Positions 18,884 to 29,398 are shown, numbered from the stretch's first letter. The stretch is DNA of 64,000 nt from Phytobacter massiliensis JC163 (GCF_000321045.1 NZ_HE578951.1:35384-99383), one strand, 5' to 3'. Numbers and translations: made by a program. Notes: generated by a model not told the origin, from the sequence alone.

Positions 18884-19759
18884 ATGCGGACGTTTCTGGG
18901 TTGGTTTGTAGCGCTGTGGGCGTTGCCCGGCGCAGTTTTTGCGCAGGAAGCGACAGTTAAAGAGGTACACGACGCGCCAGCGGTGCGCGGCAGCATTATC
19001 GCTAATTTATTACAGGAGCATGATAATCCTTTCACGCTCTATCCGTATGATTCCAATTATCTGCTCTACACCTACACTGACGATCTGAATAAAGAGGCCA
19101 TCAGCTCTTACAGCTGGGCCGATCAGTCTCGCAAAGATGAGGTGAAATTCCAGTTAAGTCTTGCGTTCCCGCTCTGGCGGGGTATCGTGGGGCCAAATTC
19201 GGTGCTGGGCGCTTCCTATACGCAAAAATCGTGGTGGCAGCTCTCTAATACGGACGAGCCCGCCTCGTCGCCGTTCCGTGAAACCAACTATGAACCGCAG
19301 CTATTCCTGGGCTTCGCTACGGACTACCGACTTGGTGACTGGACACTGCGCGATGCGGAGTTTGGTTTCAATCATCAATCAAACGGGCGCTCCGATCCGA
19401 CATCCCGCAGCTGGAACCGAATCTATACCCGCCTGATGGCGGAGAACGCTAACTGGCTGGTGGAAGTTAAGCCCTGGTATGTGGTGGGCAATACGGACGA
19501 CAACCACGATATCACCAAATACATGGGGTATTATCAGCTGCGCGTGGGGTATCAGTACGGCGACGCCATCTTTAGCGTGAAGGGCCAGTATAACTGGAAC
19601 ACCGGTTACGGCGGCGCAGAGATGGGGGTAAGCTATCCCATCACCAAACATGTCCGCTTCTATACGCAGGTATACAGCGGTTACGGCGAGTCGTTGATTG
19701 ACTATAACTTCAATCAGACACGTGTCGGCGTGGGTGTAATGCTCAACGATCTGTTTTAA
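18884..19759 (+). CDS. pldA: Outer-membrane phospholipase A (OMPLA)
   Basis: A 291-residue precursor. A 20-residue signal peptide ends in AVFA-QEA, followed by a 12-strand beta-barrel with a C-terminal phenylalanine. The catalytic triad is visible in GFNHQSNGRSDPTSRSWNRIY: His164, Ser166 and Asn178 of the precursor. The enzyme has phospholipase A1/A2 and lysophospholipase activity, is calcium dependent, acts as a dimer, and is silent until phospholipid reaches the outer leaflet. It is followed by a terminator and recQ. Confidence 0.97.
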   Translation: MRTFLGWFVALWALPGAVFAQEATVKEVHDAPAVRGSIIANLLQEHDNPFTLYPYDSNYLLYTYTDDLNKEAISSYSWADQSRKDEVKFQLSLAFPLWRGIVGPNSVLGASYTQKSWWQLSNTDEPASSPFRETNYEPQLFLGFATDYRLGDWTLRDAEFGFNHQSNGRSDPTSRSWNRIYTRLMAENANWLVEVKPWYVVGNTDDNHDITKYMGYYQLRVGYQYGDAIFSVKGQYNWNTGYGGAEMGVSYPITKHVRFYTQVYSGYGESLIDYNFNQTRVGVGVMLNDLF

Positions 19760-19777
19760 GCATTGCAGTTTCATGAG

Positions 19778-19806
19778 CAGGCGCTGAAAATAGCGCCTGT
19801 TTTATT
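19778..19806 (+). terminator. pldA terminator
   Basis: CAGGCGCT and AGCGCCTG pair around GAAAAT and are followed by TTTTATTTT. It lies immediately before the recQ start region. Confidence 0.85.
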
Positions 19807-19824
19807 TTGGCGAACGGGGTCATT

Positions 19825-21651
19825 GTGGCGCAGGCGGAAGTATTGAATCTGGAATCGACGGCTTTACAGGTTTTACGGGAGACCTTCGGCTACCAGCAGT
19901 TTCGTCCAGGCCAGCAGCATATCATTGATACCGTGCTTGAAGGGCGCGACTGCCTGGTCGTTATGCCGACCGGCGGCGGCAAATCCCTCTGTTATCAAAT
20001 TCCGGCGCTGCTGTTACCGGGGCTGACGGTTGTCGTCTCGCCGCTGATTTCCCTGATGAAAGACCAGGTCGACCAGCTGCTTGCCAACGGCGTGGCGGCG
20101 GCGTGCCTGAACTCCACTCAGAGCCGCGAGCAGCAGCATGAGGTGATGGCCGGCTGTCGCAGCGGGCAGATTCGCCTGCTCTATATCGCCCCTGAGCGTC
20201 TGATGCTCGACAACTTCCTCGACCAGCTTCTTCACTGGAACCCGGTGCTGCTGGCGGTGGACGAAGCGCACTGCATCTCCCAGTGGGGGCACGATTTCCG
20301 CCCGGAATACGCCGCGCTGGGCCAGCTACGTCAGCATCTTCCCTCCGTGCCTTTTATGGCGCTTACCGCCACGGCGGATGACACTACGCGGCGCGATATC
20401 GTGCGTCTGCTGGGGCTTAACGATCCGCTGATTCAAATCAGCAGCTTCGACCGGCCCAATATTCGCTACATGCTGATGGAGAAGTTCAAGCCTCTCGATC
20501 AGCTGCTGCGCTATGTGCACGACCAGCGCGGCAAATCCGGCATTATCTACTGCAACAGCCGGGCGAAAGTGGAAGACACCGCCGCCCGCCTGCAAAGCCG
20601 TGGTTTTAGCGCCGCGGCCTATCATGCCGGGCTGGAAAACGAGGTGCGCGCCAGCGTGCAGGAAAAATTCCAGCGTGACGATCTGCAAATCGTGGTGGCG
20701 ACCGTCGCCTTCGGCATGGGGATCAACAAGCCCAACGTGCGTTTTGTGGTGCACTTTGATATCCCGCGCAACATCGAATCCTACTACCAGGAAACGGGGC
20801 GCGCCGGGCGTGACGGGTTGCCCGCCGAGGCGATGCTCTTTTACGCGCCGGAAGATATGGCCTGGCTGCGTCGCTGTCTCGAAGAGAAGCCCGCCGGGCA
20901 GTTACAGGATATTGAGCGTCATAAGCTAAACGCGATGGGCGCTTTCGCCGAGGCGCAAACCTGCCGCCGTCTGGTGCTGCTCAACTACTTTGGCGAAGGG
21001 CGGCAGGCGCCCTGCGGCAACTGCGATATCTGTCTCGACCCGCCGAAACAGTACGATGGCCTGAAAGATGCGCAAATCGCGCTCTCCACGATTGGCCGGG
21101 TTAACCAGCGCTTCGGCATGGGCTACGTGGTGGAAGTGATTCGCGGGGCGAATAACCAGCGCATCCGCGAACTTGGCCACGATAAGCTCAAGGTCTATGG
21201 CATGGGCCGCGAAAAAAGCCATGAGCACTGGGTCAGCGTTATTCGCCAGCTTATCCACCTGGGGCTGGTGACGCAGAATATCGCCCAGCATTCGGCCCTA
21301 CAGATGACGGATGCCGCGCGCCCGGTACTGCGCGGCGAGGTGGCATTGCAGCTTGCCGTGCCACGGCTGGTGGCGTTGAAATCCCGCGTGATGCAAAAAG
21401 CCGCCGTCGGCAATTATGACCGCAAGCTGTTTGCCAAATTACGCAAACTGCGCAAAGCGATCGCCGATGAAAACAACGTGCCGCCTTATGTGGTCTTCAA
21501 CGACGCCACGCTTATCGAAATGGCGGAGCAGATGCCGGTATCGCCGGGTGAAATGCTCGGGGTCAACGGCGTCGGGGTACGTAAACTGGAGCGCTTCGGT
21601 CAGGAGTTTATGGCGCTTATCCGTGCGCATGTCGATGGCGATGAAGAGTAG
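19825..21651 (+). CDS. recQ: ATP-dependent DNA helicase RecQ
   Basis: A superfamily 2 3'-5' helicase of the RecF pathway, 608 residues. Visible parts in order: Walker [13 protein letters not shown] (about 48-59), DEAH box [18 protein letters not shown], motif [12 protein letters not shown], the zinc-binding cysteines CRR and CGNCDIC (about 375-400), a winged-helix domain, and a C-terminal HRDC domain (about 525-600). The start is a GTG (VAQAEVLN), as in E. coli; a TTG six codons upstream also keeps the frame but lies in the pldA terminator tail. It is followed by rhtC. Confidence 0.97.
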   Translation: MAQAEVLNLESTALQVLRETFGYQQFRPGQQHIIDTVLEGRDCLVVMPTGGGKSLCYQIPALLLPGLTVVVSPLISLMKDQVDQLLANGVAAACLNSTQSREQQHEVMAGCRSGQIRLLYIAPERLMLDNFLDQLLHWNPVLLAVDEAHCISQWGHDFRPEYAALGQLRQHLPSVPFMALTATADDTTRRDIVRLLGLNDPLIQISSFDRPNIRYMLMEKFKPLDQLLRYVHDQRGKSGIIYCNSRAKVEDTAARLQSRGFSAAAYHAGLENEVRASVQEKFQRDDLQIVVATVAFGMGINKPNVRFVVHFDIPRNIESYYQETGRAGRDGLPAEAMLFYAPEDMAWLRRCLEEKPAGQLQDIERHKLNAMGAFAEAQTCRRLVLLNYFGEGRQAPCGNCDICLDPPKQYDGLKDAQIALSTIGRVNQRFGMGYVVEVIRGANNQRIRELGHDKLKVYGMGREKSHEHWVSVIRQLIHLGLVTQNIAQHSALQMTDAARPVLRGEVALQLAVPRLVALKSRVMQKAAVGNYDRKLFAKLRKLRKAIADENNVPPYVVFNDATLIEMAEQMPVSPGEMLGVNGVGVRKLERFGQEFMALIRAHVDGDEE

Positions 21652-21718
21652 TCAGCCCGCCTGAAAAGTGCGAGGATGGTGACTCACTGAACGATTTCCT
21701 TCGCGAGTATCACCGACA

Positions 21719-22339
21719 ATGTTAATGCTATTTTTCACCGTGGCGCTTGTGCATCTGGTAGCGTTGATGAGCCCCGGCCCCGATTTCTTCTTTGTGTCGC
21801 AAACCGCCGTCAGCCGCTCCCGTAAAGAGGCGATGATGGGCGTGTTCGGCATTACCTGCGGCGTTATGGTCTGGTCCGGCGTGGCGCTGCTGGGCCTGAA
21901 TCTGATCCTCGAAAAAATGGCCTGGCTGCATAACATCATTATGGTCGGCGGCGGGCTTTATCTCTGCTGGATGGGTTATCAGATGCTGCGCGGCGCGCTT
22001 AAGAAACAGGAGACAAGCGCAGAAGAACCGCATGTTGAACTCGCCACCAGCGGGCGCAGCTTTATGAAGGGGCTGCTGACCAATCTCGCTAACCCCAAAG
22101 CGATTATCTATTTTGGTTCGGTCTTCTCGCTTTTTGTCGGCGACAGCGTAGGCGCGGGCGCGCGCTGGGGTATTTTTGTATTAATCGCGCTGGAGACCTT
22201 CGCCTGGTTTACCGTCGTGGCCAGCCTGTTCGCCTTACCGGCGATGCGGCGCGGCTATCAGCGTCTGGCAAAGTGGATCGATGGTTTTGCTGGCGCCTTG
22301 TTTGCCGGTTTCGGCATCCATTTAATTATTTCCCGTTGA
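21719..22339 (+). CDS. rhtC: Threonine efflux protein RhtC
   Basis: 206 residues, equal to E. coli RhtC, a LysE/RhtB-family exporter of threonine with about six membrane helices. ALMSPGPDFFFVSQTAVSRSRKEA near the N terminus and FMKGLLTNLANPKAIIYFGSVFS in the middle are family hallmarks. It converges with its paralogue rhtB, the pair being arranged as in E. coli. The ribosome binding site is weak; an ATG two codons downstream is an alternative start. Confidence 0.95.
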   Translation: MLMLFFTVALVHLVALMSPGPDFFFVSQTAVSRSRKEAMMGVFGITCGVMVWSGVALLGLNLILEKMAWLHNIIMVGGGLYLCWMGYQMLRGALKKQETSAEEPHVELATSGRSFMKGLLTNLANPKAIIYFGSVFSLFVGDSVGAGARWGIFVLIALETFAWFTVVASLFALPAMRRGYQRLAKWIDGFAGALFAGFGIHLIISR

Positions 22340-22353
22340 GTGCATACCCTATT

Positions 22354-22376
22354 CCCTCATCCCTGTGGGGTGAGGG
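22354..22376. terminator. Hairpin between convergent rhtC and rhtB
   Basis: CCCTCATCCC pairs with GGGGTGAGGG (one G-T pair) around a three-base loop. There is no T run on either side, so it may be a stabilising or pausing structure rather than a true intrinsic terminator. Confidence 0.4.
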
Positions 22377-22415
22377 GAGCAGGGTTAGCATGTCCGAATA
22401 AGCAGGAAAACAGCC

Positions 22416-23036
22416 TCAGGCGTGGCGCGCCGAGGCCAGCAGCGCCCCTACCAGCATAAACAGCGAGCCAAACACCTTATTTAACGCCTTCATCTGACGC
22501 GGCCCTTTGATCCATGCGGCAATGCGCTGCGCCAGCGTCGCATAGCCAATCATCACAATGATATCTACCACGATAGTCGTTACCCCCAGCACCACATACT
22601 GCATCACCTGCGGCTGGTTCGGCATCACGAATTGGGGAAAGAGCGCGGCAAGAAAGACAATGCTTTTCGGGTTAGTAAGGTTAACAAACACGGCGCGCTT
22701 AAAGAGATGCGCCCGGGATTGCGTTTTCGCCAGCGTATTGAGATCGATGGCCCCTGCGGCGCGCCATTGCTGAATGCCCAGCCAAATCAGATAGGCCGCG
22801 CCCGCCCATTTCAGCACTTCAAACGCGATGACCGACCGGGAGAAGAGGGTGCCCAGACCAATTCCCACCAGCACAATATGAATGCCGAGACCCGCCTGTA
22901 AACCGGCAATGGAGGCCGCCGCGCCGCGATAGCCGTGGTTGATGGAGGTGGTCATGGTATTGATCGCCCCGGAGCCTGGCGACAGGCTAAGAATTATGGA
23001 TGTCAGGAGGTAGGCGAACCACCACTCGAAGGTCAT
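22416..23036 (-). CDS. rhtB: Homoserine/homoserine lactone efflux protein RhtB
   Basis: 206 residues with six predicted membrane helices, LysE/RhtB family. [23 protein letters not shown] near residue 18-40 and [20 protein letters not shown] (about 118-137) are the conserved segments. E. coli RhtB exports homoserine and its lactone and confers resistance to them. The start lies about 100 bp from the divergent pldB. Confidence 0.95.
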   Translation of the reverse strand: MTFEWWFAYLLTSIILSLSPGSGAINTMTTSINHGYRGAAASIAGLQAGLGIHIVLVGIGLGTLFSRSVIAFEVLKWAGAAYLIWLGIQQWRAAGAIDLNTLAKTQSRAHLFKRAVFVNLTNPKSIVFLAALFPQFVMPNQPQVMQYVVLGVTTIVVDIIVMIGYATLAQRIAAWIKGPRQMKALNKVFGSLFMLVGALLASARHA

Positions 23037-23142
23037 GAGAAACTCCCTGGTTGTCTGTTTTTATGCCACAATACGCTATTGTCAGCGGAACTTACCATAG
23101 GTCACAAAAACGTTTTTTTAACGCGAGCAGAGGCATAACCCC

Positions 23143-24135
23143 ATGTTCCGGCGAAACAAGGATTGGGAAAGCAGAGAGAGCGCATTTGCCGCTTTTAGTA
23201 TGGGGCCGTTAACCGATTTCTGGCGTCAGCGGGAAGAGGCGGAATTTACCGGGGTGGACAATATTCCGGTGCGTTTTGTCCGTTTTCATGCCGAAGGGCA
23301 CGACAGCGTCATTGTGGTGTGCCCGGGGCGTATTGAAAGCTATGTGAAATACGCCGAGCTGGCCTATGACCTGTTCCAGCTCGGCTACGACGTGCTGATT
23401 ATCGACCACCGCGGGCAGGGGCGCTCCGGGCGAATGCTGGCGGACACCCATCGCGGGCACGTGGTCAATTTCAGCGATTATGTCGATGATTTTGCCGCCT
23501 TCTGGCAGCAGGAGGTCGCACCCGGCCCGTGGCGGCGGCGGTTTATCCTTGCCCACTCAATGGGCGGGGCGATCGCCACGCTGTTTTTGCAACGTGAAGA
23601 GCATAACTGCGACGCCATCGCGCTTTGCGCGCCGATGTTCGGTATCATTATTCACCTGCCGGACTGGATGGTGCGCCATCTCCTCGACTGGGCGGAGGGG
23701 CACCAGCGTCTGCGGGAGAACTACGCCATTGGCACCGGCCGCTGGCATGCGTTGCCCTTTAGCCTGAACGTGCTGACCCACAGCCGCGCGCGCTACCGGC
23801 GTAACCTGCGTTTTTACGCCGACGAGCCGCAGTTACGCGTCGGTGGGCCTACCTGGCACTGGGTGCGGGAAGGCATCCTCGCTGGCGAACAGGTTCTGGC
23901 GGGCGCCATGCAGGACGCCACGCCGATGCTTATCATTCAGGCGGAAGAAGAGCGTGTCGTTGATAACCGCATGCACGATCGCTTCTGCGAAATTCGCGCC
24001 GCGGCGGGCAACCCCTGTGAGGGGGGAAAACCGCTTGTCATAGAGGGCGCGTACCATGAGATCCTCTTCGAAGAGGACGCTATGCGCTCAGTCGCGCTCA
24101 ACGCCATTATCGACTTTTTCGAACGGCATCACTAA
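23143..24135 (+). CDS. pldB: Lysophospholipase L2
   Basis: 330 residues (E. coli PldB has 340; the difference is a shorter C-terminal tail). Alpha/beta hydrolase fold: oxyanion-side VVCPGRIESY, LIIDHRGQGRSGR, the nucleophile elbow LAHSMGGAIA with its serine near residue 142, and the late histidine in GAYHEILFE. The enzyme hydrolyses 2-acyl lysophospholipids at the cytoplasmic membrane. It is followed 25 bp later by yigL. Confidence 0.95.
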   Translation: MFRRNKDWESRESAFAAFSMGPLTDFWRQREEAEFTGVDNIPVRFVRFHAEGHDSVIVVCPGRIESYVKYAELAYDLFQLGYDVLIIDHRGQGRSGRMLADTHRGHVVNFSDYVDDFAAFWQQEVAPGPWRRRFILAHSMGGAIATLFLQREEHNCDAIALCAPMFGIIIHLPDWMVRHLLDWAEGHQRLRENYAIGTGRWHALPFSLNVLTHSRARYRRNLRFYADEPQLRVGGPTWHWVREGILAGEQVLAGAMQDATPMLIIQAEEERVVDNRMHDRFCEIRAAAGNPCEGGKPLVIEGAYHEILFEEDAMRSVALNAIIDFFERHH

Positions 24136-24160
24136 TGACTTACTGAGGTTAAATTTTCCT

Positions 24161-24961
24161 ATGTACCAGGTTGTTGCATCTGATTTAGATGGCACATTGC
24201 TCTCCCCCGATCACACCCTTTCCCCCTACGCGAAAGAGACCCTAAAGCTGCTGACCACGCGCGGCCTGAACTTCGTCTTCGCCACGGGGCGCCACCATGT
24301 GGATGTGGGGCAAATCCGCGATAACCTGGGGATCAAGGCCTATATGATCACCTCTAACGGCGCGCGCGTACACGATACCGACGGCAACCTGGTGTTTACC
24401 CACAACCTGGACCGCGATATCGCCGCCGACTTGTTTGGCGTGATGCATAACAACCCCGAGATCATCACCAACGTCTACCGCGACGATGAATGGTTTATGA
24501 ACCGCCATCGCCCGGATGAGATGCGTTTCTTTAAAGAGGCGGTGTTCCAGTACTCTCTCTTTGAGCCGGGTCTGCTGGAGCCGGAGGGGATCAGCAAAGT
24601 GTTCTTCACCTGCGATACCCACGAGCCGCTGCTGCCGCTGGAGCAGGCGATCAATGCCCGCTGGGGCGATCGCGTTAACGTCAGTTTCTCGACACTGACC
24701 TGCCTTGAAGTGATGGCAGGGGGCGTGTCGAAAGGGCACGCGCTGGAAGCGGTGGCGAAGGCGCTGGGCTACAGCCTGAAAGAGTGTATTGCCTTCGGTG
24801 ACGGTATGAACGACGCGGAAATGCTGTCGATGGCGGGCAAAGGCTGCATTATGGGCAATGCGCACCAGCGTCTTAAAGACCTCCATCCTGAGCTGGAAGT
24901 GATTGGCACCAATGCTGAAGACGCGGTGCCAAAATACCTGCGGGAACTGTTTCTTGGGTGA
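24161..24961 (+). CDS. yigL: HAD phosphatase YigL (pyridoxal phosphate / sugar phosphate)
   Basis: 266 residues, the E. coli length. Cof-type HAD phosphatase: motif I VASDLDGTLLSPDH at residues 5-18, a C2 cap domain, the late SKGHALEAVAKALG lysine segment, and motif IV FGDGMNDAEML. E. coli YigL dephosphorylates pyridoxal phosphate and sugar phosphates; its mRNA is activated by the small RNA SgrS during sugar-phosphate stress, through processing within pldB. The tight pldB-yigL arrangement needed for that is kept here. The start is the ATG at 24161 (MYQVVASDLDG); the frame is open further upstream inside pldB. Confidence 0.95.
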   Translation: MYQVVASDLDGTLLSPDHTLSPYAKETLKLLTTRGLNFVFATGRHHVDVGQIRDNLGIKAYMITSNGARVHDTDGNLVFTHNLDRDIAADLFGVMHNNPEIITNVYRDDEWFMNRHRPDEMRFFKEAVFQYSLFEPGLLEPEGISKVFFTCDTHEPLLPLEQAINARWGDRVNVSFSTLTCLEVMAGGVSKGHALEAVAKALGYSLKECIAFGDGMNDAEMLSMAGKGCIMGNAHQRLKDLHPELEVIGTNAEDAVPKYLRELFLG

Positions 24962-25040
24962 TTTTTTGCTCTTTATTTGACCAGTTGTCAACCTGATACT
25001 TCGCTACAATGGATGCACTTTATCCAAAGAGACATTCATT

Positions 25041-25940
25041 GTGGCGTTACTGATCATTACCACTGTCCTGTGGGCATTCTCGTTTAGCTTCTACGGCGAA
25101 TACCTTGCCGGGCACGTCGACAGCTATTTCGCTGTGCTGGTGCGTGTTGGCCTGGCGGCGCTGGTGTTCCTGCCGTTTCTGCGTACCCGTGGGCACAGCC
25201 TGAAAACCATAGGCCTCTATATGCTGGTGGGCGCGATGCAGCTTGGCATCATGTATATGCTGAGCTTCCACGCCTACCTTTACCTGACCGTGTCCGAACT
25301 GCTGCTGTTTACCGTGCTGACGCCGCTCTATATCACCCTGATCTACGATCTGATGAGCAAGCGCCGCCTGCGCTGGGGCTACGCCTTTAGCGCGCTGCTG
25401 GCGGTGATTGGCGCGGGCATTATTCGTTACGATCAGGTGACGGATCACTTCTGGACGGGGCTGCTGCTGGTGCAGCTTTCCAACATCAGCTTCGCTATCG
25501 GGATGGTGGGCTATAAGCGCTTGATGGAGACCCGCCCCATGCCGCAGCATAACGCCTTCGCCTGGTTCTACCTTGGCGCGTTTCTGGTGGCGGTGGTGGC
25601 CTGGTCCGCGTTAGGCAACGCGCAGAAAATCCCGGAAACAACGCTGCAGTGGGGTATCCTGGTCTTTCTGGGCGTGGCGGCGTCAGGCATCGGCTACTTT
25701 ATGTGGAACTACGGCGCAACCCAGGTGGACGCGGGCACGCTTGGCATCATGAATAATATGCACGTTCCCGCCGGGTTACTGGTGAACCTCGCCATCTGGC
25801 ACCAGCAGCCCCACTGGCCGAGCTTTATCACGGGTGCTGTGGTGATAGTGGCCTCGCTGTGGGTCCATCGCCGCTGGGTCGCTCCGCGCTCCGCACAAAC
25901 GGCAGATGGTCGCAGGCATGGTTCCGCGCTGAGCGAATAA
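25041..25940 (+). CDS. bioP: Biotin transporter BioP (YigM)
   Basis: 299 residues, the same length as E. coli YigM, the high-affinity biotin importer of the carboxylate/amino-acid transporter family. About ten membrane helices are visible, with conserved [22 protein letters not shown] at the N terminus and [25 protein letters not shown] late. The last 113 bp overlap the 3' end of metR on the opposite strand, and both reading frames are conserved relative to E. coli there. Confidence 0.95.
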   Translation: MALLIITTVLWAFSFSFYGEYLAGHVDSYFAVLVRVGLAALVFLPFLRTRGHSLKTIGLYMLVGAMQLGIMYMLSFHAYLYLTVSELLLFTVLTPLYITLIYDLMSKRRLRWGYAFSALLAVIGAGIIRYDQVTDHFWTGLLLVQLSNISFAIGMVGYKRLMETRPMPQHNAFAWFYLGAFLVAVVAWSALGNAQKIPETTLQWGILVFLGVAASGIGYFMWNYGATQVDAGTLGIMNNMHVPAGLLVNLAIWHQQPHWPSFITGAVVIVASLWVHRRWVAPRSAQTADGRRHGSALSE

Positions 25941-26781
25941 ACGCTTCGGTTACCGGCTGGCGCTGCTCGCCGTCGCGCACGGCGGCGTACAGCCGGCTCC
26001 ATAATCCCTCGCCCAGGGTTTTGGTCACCACCAGACCCTGGCGCTCGAAACTCTCCACCACCCAGTGCGGCAGGGCGGCAATGCCCATTCGCGCCGCCAC
26101 CATCTGAATCAGCAGCAGGGTGTTATCCACGCTTTTCAACTGCGGGCTTATCCCTGCGGGCTGCAAAAAGTGCCGCCAGATATCCAGGCGGCTGCGCTGC
26201 ACCGGATAGATCAGCAGCGTCTCTGCGGCGATATCTTCCGGCGTCACTCGCGCCCGTGCGGCGAGCGGATGGTCCGGGGACAGCACCAGGCGCACTTCAA
26301 AATCAAACATCGGCGAATAGTGCAGGCCGCTACGCGGCAGAATATCCGAGGTGAGCACCACGTCCAGCTCGCTCTGCTGGAGCGCAGGCTGCGGATCAAA
26401 GGTCACGCCGGATTTGAAATCCATCTCCACCTGCGGCCACTGCGCGCGGAAATTTTCCAGCGCCGGGGTCAGCCACTGAATACAGCTATGGCACTCAATG
26501 GCGATGCGCAGCCTGGTCTGCTGCGGCTCGTTGCAGGCCAGCAGCGCGTTACTGATTTGCGGCAGTACCTGGTTGGCCAGCTGCAGCAGAATCTCCCCCT
26601 GCGGGGTAAAGCGTAGCGGCTGACTTTTACGCACAAAAAGCCGGAAGCCAAGGCGCTGTTCCAGATCGCTGAACTGGTGGGAAAGCGCGGATTGCGTCTG
26701 GTGCAGCGAGGCCGCCGCTGCCGCGAGCGACCCGCAGTTCCGTAACGCCTGTAGCGTTTTCAGATGTTTAATTTCGATCAT
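25828..26781 (-). CDS. metR: LysR-type regulator of methionine genes, MetR
   Basis: 317 residues, equal to E. coli MetR. The N-terminal winged helix-turn-helix (about 1-60: [36 protein letters not shown]) is followed by a periplasmic-binding-protein-like co-inducer domain that senses homocysteine. MetR activates metE and other methionine genes and represses itself. It is divergent from metE. A MetR box overlaps its own start codon, and its 3' end runs into bioP on the other strand. Confidence 0.97.
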   Translation of the reverse strand: MIEIKHLKTLQALRNCGSLAAAAASLHQTQSALSHQFSDLEQRLGFRLFVRKSQPLRFTPQGEILLQLANQVLPQISNALLACNEPQQTRLRIAIECHSCIQWLTPALENFRAQWPQVEMDFKSGVTFDPQPALQQSELDVVLTSDILPRSGLHYSPMFDFEVRLVLSPDHPLAARARVTPEDIAAETLLIYPVQRSRLDIWRHFLQPAGISPQLKSVDNTLLLIQMVAARMGIAALPHWVVESFERQGLVVTKTLGEGLWSRLYAAVRDGEQRQPVTEAFIRSARNHACDHLPFVRSAERPSGDGPTARPLSPQHP

Positions 26782-26793
26782 GAATGTCCTTCA
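26781..26793. promoter_or_regulatory. MetR binding site
   Basis: TGAATGTCCTTCA is an exact match to the MetR consensus TGAANNTNNTTCA. It begins on the metR start codon, so a bound regulator would directly cover metR translation-start DNA and lie upstream of the metE promoter. Confidence 0.75.
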
Positions 26794-26844
26794 CTTCGGC
26801 ATGAACAATTTGCGCTTGAGGAATATACAGTACATTTACATTAT

Positions 26845-26868
26845 GGATGTGTAAACATCCAGACGGCC
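26845..26868. promoter_or_regulatory. MetJ operator (tandem met boxes) of metE
   Basis: Three adjacent 8-bp units, GGATGTGT, AAACATCC and AGACGGCC, lie where met boxes are expected; the last two match the AGACGTCT consensus at 5 and 6 of 8 positions. The MetJ repressor with S-adenosylmethionine binds such tandem boxes. They lie close to the likely metE start point. Confidence 0.55.
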
Positions 26869-26877
26869 AAAACTCGT

Positions 26878-26990
26878 CATATTTCGACTTGCAGATGCGT
26901 TGGCTTCCTCGCTTACCCCAGTCACTTACTTGAGTAAGCTCCCGGGGATGCGCTGCGTCGCCGCCTTCCTGCCAGCTGAACTATTTAGCG
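26878..26990. repeat. ERIC element in the metE leader
   Basis: The centre contains CTTACCCCAGTCACTTACTT and GTAAGCTCCCGGGGAT, which match the two ERIC consensus blocks used as ERIC-PCR primers. Outer arms (ATATTTCGACTTGCAG and CTGCCAGCTGAACTAT) are inversely related, giving a full-length imperfect palindrome of about 115-125 bp. It ends about 40 bp before the metE start codon and lies downstream of the met boxes, so it should be transcribed as part of the metE leader. Confidence 0.9.
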
Positions 26991-27031
26991 TTTTGCTCCG
27001 GACTCAATGAAATAATGATGAGGCTCAAAAA

Positions 27032-29293
27032 ATGACAATTATTAATCACACCCTCGGTTTTCCTCGCGTTGGCCTGCGTCGCGAGCTGAAAAAAGCGCAA
27101 GAGAGCTACTGGGCGGGGAAGAGCACCCGTGACGAACTGCTGGCGGTGGGGCGCGAGCTGCGCGCCCGCCACTGGCAGCAGCAAAAAGCCGCTGGTATCG
27201 ATCTGCTGCCGGTTGGCGACTTCGCCTGGTACGACCATGTTCTGACCACCAGCCTGCTGCTTGGCAACGTGCCGGCTCGTCATCAGAACAACGACGGCTC
27301 CGTTGATATCGACACCCTGTTCCGCATTGGCCGTGGTCGCGCGCCCACCGGCGAACCGGCAGCGGCGGCGGAGATGACCAAATGGTTCAACACTAACTAC
27401 CACTATATGGTGCCGGAGTTTGTAAAAGGCCAGCAGTTCAGGCTGAGCTGGACGCAGCTGCTGGAAGAGGTGGACGAAGCGCTGGCGCTGGGCCATAAGG
27501 TAAAACCGGTGCTGCTGGGGCCGGTAACCTACCTGTGGCTGGGTAAAGTGAAGGGCGAACAGTTTGACCGCCTGAGTCTGCTTAACGACATCCTGCCGGT
27601 CTATCAGCAGGTGCTGGTGGAACTGGCGAAACGCGGCATTGAGTGGGTACAAATTGACGAACCGGCGCTGGTGCTGGAACTGCCGCAGCCGTGGCTGGCG
27701 GCGTATAAACCGGCTTATGCGGCCCTGCAAGGTCAGGTGAAACTGCTGCTGACGACTTACTTTGAAGGCGTCGGCGCGAACCTGGACACCATCACCACGC
27801 TGCCGGTGCAGGGGCTGCACGTTGACCTGGTTCACGGTAAAGATGACGTCGCGGAACTGCACCGCCGCCTGCCGTCTGACTGGCTGCTCTCTGCGGGCCT
27901 GATCAATGGCCGTAACGTCTGGCGTGCCGATCTGACAGAAAAATACAAGCAAATTGCAGCGATCAGCGGGCAACGCGATCTGTGGGTAGCCTCTTCCTGC
28001 TCGCTGTTGCACAGCCCGATTGATCTGAGCGTAGAGACGCGTCTGGATGAGGAAGTCAAAAGCTGGTTCGCCTTCGCCCTGCAAAAATGCGAAGAACTAG
28101 CCCTGCTGCGCGATGCGCTTAATAGCGGCGAGACGGCAGCGCTTGCCGAATGGAGCGCCCCGATTCAGGCGCGCCGCCACTCCACGCGCGTGCATAACAG
28201 CGCGGTAGCGCAGCGTCTGGCAGCGATTACCGCGCAGGACAGCCAGCGTGCCAGCCCTTACGAGGTGCGTGCCGAAGCCCAGCGCGCCCGCTTTAAGCTG
28301 CCGGCCTGGCCCACCACCACTATCGGCTCCTTCCCGCAGACCACCGAGATCCGCGGCCTGCGTCTGGACTTCAAAAAGGGCAACCTGGACGCCAGCAACT
28401 ACCGCACCGGCATTGCCGAACATATTAAACAGGCGATCGTCGAGCAGGAGCGTTTAGGGCTGGACGTGCTGGTTCACGGCGAAGCCGAGCGTAACGACAT
28501 GGTGGAATATTTTGGCGAGCACCTCGACGGTTTCGTCTTCACCCAGAACGGCTGGGTGCAGAGCTACGGCTCCCGCTGCGTGAAGCCGCCGGTGGTGATT
28601 GGCGATGTCAGCCGCCCGGAAGCCATCACCGTCGAGTGGGCGAAGTACGCCCAGTCGCTGACCGATAAACCGGTAAAAGGGATGCTGACCGGCCCGGTGA
28701 CGATTCTCTGCTGGTCCTTCCCGCGCGAGGACGTAAGCCGCGAAACCATCGCGAAGCAAATCGCGCTGGCGCTGCGTGATGAGGTGGCGGATCTGGAAGC
28801 TGCCGGTATCGGCATTATTCAGATTGACGAACCGGCGCTGCGTGAAGGGCTGCCGCTCAAGCGCAGCGACTGGGACGCTTATCTGGCATGGGGCGTGGAG
28901 GCGTTTCGTATCAACGCGGCGGTGGCGAAAGACGACACCCAAATCCACACCCACATGTGCTACTGCGAGTTCAACGACATCATGGATTCTATCGCCGCGC
29001 TGGATGCGGATGTCATCACCATCGAAACCTCGCGCTCTGATATGGAGCTGCTGGAGTCGTTTGAAGAGTTCGACTACCCGAACGAAATCGGGCCGGGCGT
29101 ATATGACATCCACTCGCCGAACGTGCCGAGCGTGGAGTGGATCGAAGCGCTGCTGAAAAAAGCAGAGCAGCGCATTCCGGCTGAACGGCTGTGGGTCAAC
29201 CCGGACTGCGGCCTGAAAACCCGCGGCTGGCCGGAAACCCGTGCTGCGCTGGCGAACATGGTGCAGGCGGCGCAGAACCTGCGCCAGGCGTAA
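27032..29293 (+). CDS. metE: Cobalamin-independent methionine synthase
   Basis: MetE transfers the methyl group of 5-methyltetrahydropteroyltri-glutamate to homocysteine, the last step of methionine synthesis without vitamin B12. The 753 residues equal E. coli MetE. Two duplicated barrels are present; the zinc ligands are visible in HTHMCYC (His641, Cys643), in the IETSRSD segment (Glu665) and in [11 protein letters not shown] (Cys726). Expression is expected to be MetR-activated and MetJ-repressed. In E. coli ysgA follows; here an 11-kb accessory segment does. Confidence 0.98.
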   Translation: MTIINHTLGFPRVGLRRELKKAQESYWAGKSTRDELLAVGRELRARHWQQQKAAGIDLLPVGDFAWYDHVLTTSLLLGNVPARHQNNDGSVDIDTLFRIGRGRAPTGEPAAAAEMTKWFNTNYHYMVPEFVKGQQFRLSWTQLLEEVDEALALGHKVKPVLLGPVTYLWLGKVKGEQFDRLSLLNDILPVYQQVLVELAKRGIEWVQIDEPALVLELPQPWLAAYKPAYAALQGQVKLLLTTYFEGVGANLDTITTLPVQGLHVDLVHGKDDVAELHRRLPSDWLLSAGLINGRNVWRADLTEKYKQIAAISGQRDLWVASSCSLLHSPIDLSVETRLDEEVKSWFAFALQKCEELALLRDALNSGETAALAEWSAPIQARRHSTRVHNSAVAQRLAAITAQDSQRASPYEVRAEAQRARFKLPAWPTTTIGSFPQTTEIRGLRLDFKKGNLDASNYRTGIAEHIKQAIVEQERLGLDVLVHGEAERNDMVEYFGEHLDGFVFTQNGWVQSYGSRCVKPPVVIGDVSRPEAITVEWAKYAQSLTDKPVKGMLTGPVTILCWSFPREDVSRETIAKQIALALRDEVADLEAAGIGIIQIDEPALREGLPLKRSDWDAYLAWGVEAFRINAAVAKDDTQIHTHMCYCEFNDIMDSIAALDADVITIETSRSDMELLESFEEFDYPNEIGPGVYDIHSPNVPSVEWIEALLKKAEQRIPAERLWVNPDCGLKTRGWPETRAALANMVQAAQNLRQA

Positions 29294-29302
29294 CATCTCT
29301 CT

Positions 29303-29326
29303 GCCGCCCGCGTCCATGCGGGCGGC
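29303..29326 (+). terminator. metE terminator hairpin
   Basis: GCCGCCCGC and GCGGGCGGC pair perfectly around GTCCAT. The following CTTCTCC is only moderately T-rich. It closes metE and marks the left edge of the accessory segment. Confidence 0.7.
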
Positions 29327-29366
29327 CTTCTCCGCAGTCATCTTTCTGTCAGATTCCCTTGTTTAA

Positions 29367-29380
29367 ATCGTCTAAACGAT
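29367..29380. promoter_or_regulatory. Small palindrome upstream of the ABC operon
   Basis: ATCGT and ACGAT flank CTAA, 18 bp before the start codon of the binding-protein gene. It could be an operator half-pair for this operon, but no regulator gene is adjacent and I do not recognise the site. Confidence 0.25.
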
Positions 29381-29398
29381 CATTAAAGGGATGAAATC

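Noticed and set aside
24985..25015. TTGTCAACC upstream of bioP as a BirA operator
   Set aside because: It matches the left half of the BirA site, but no GGTTTACAA-like right half occurs at the needed 14-16 bp spacing.
26981..28084. 367-codon minus-strand open frame opposite metE
   Set aside because: MetE is conserved at full length on the plus strand; the antisense protein is glutamine/arginine-rich without known features.
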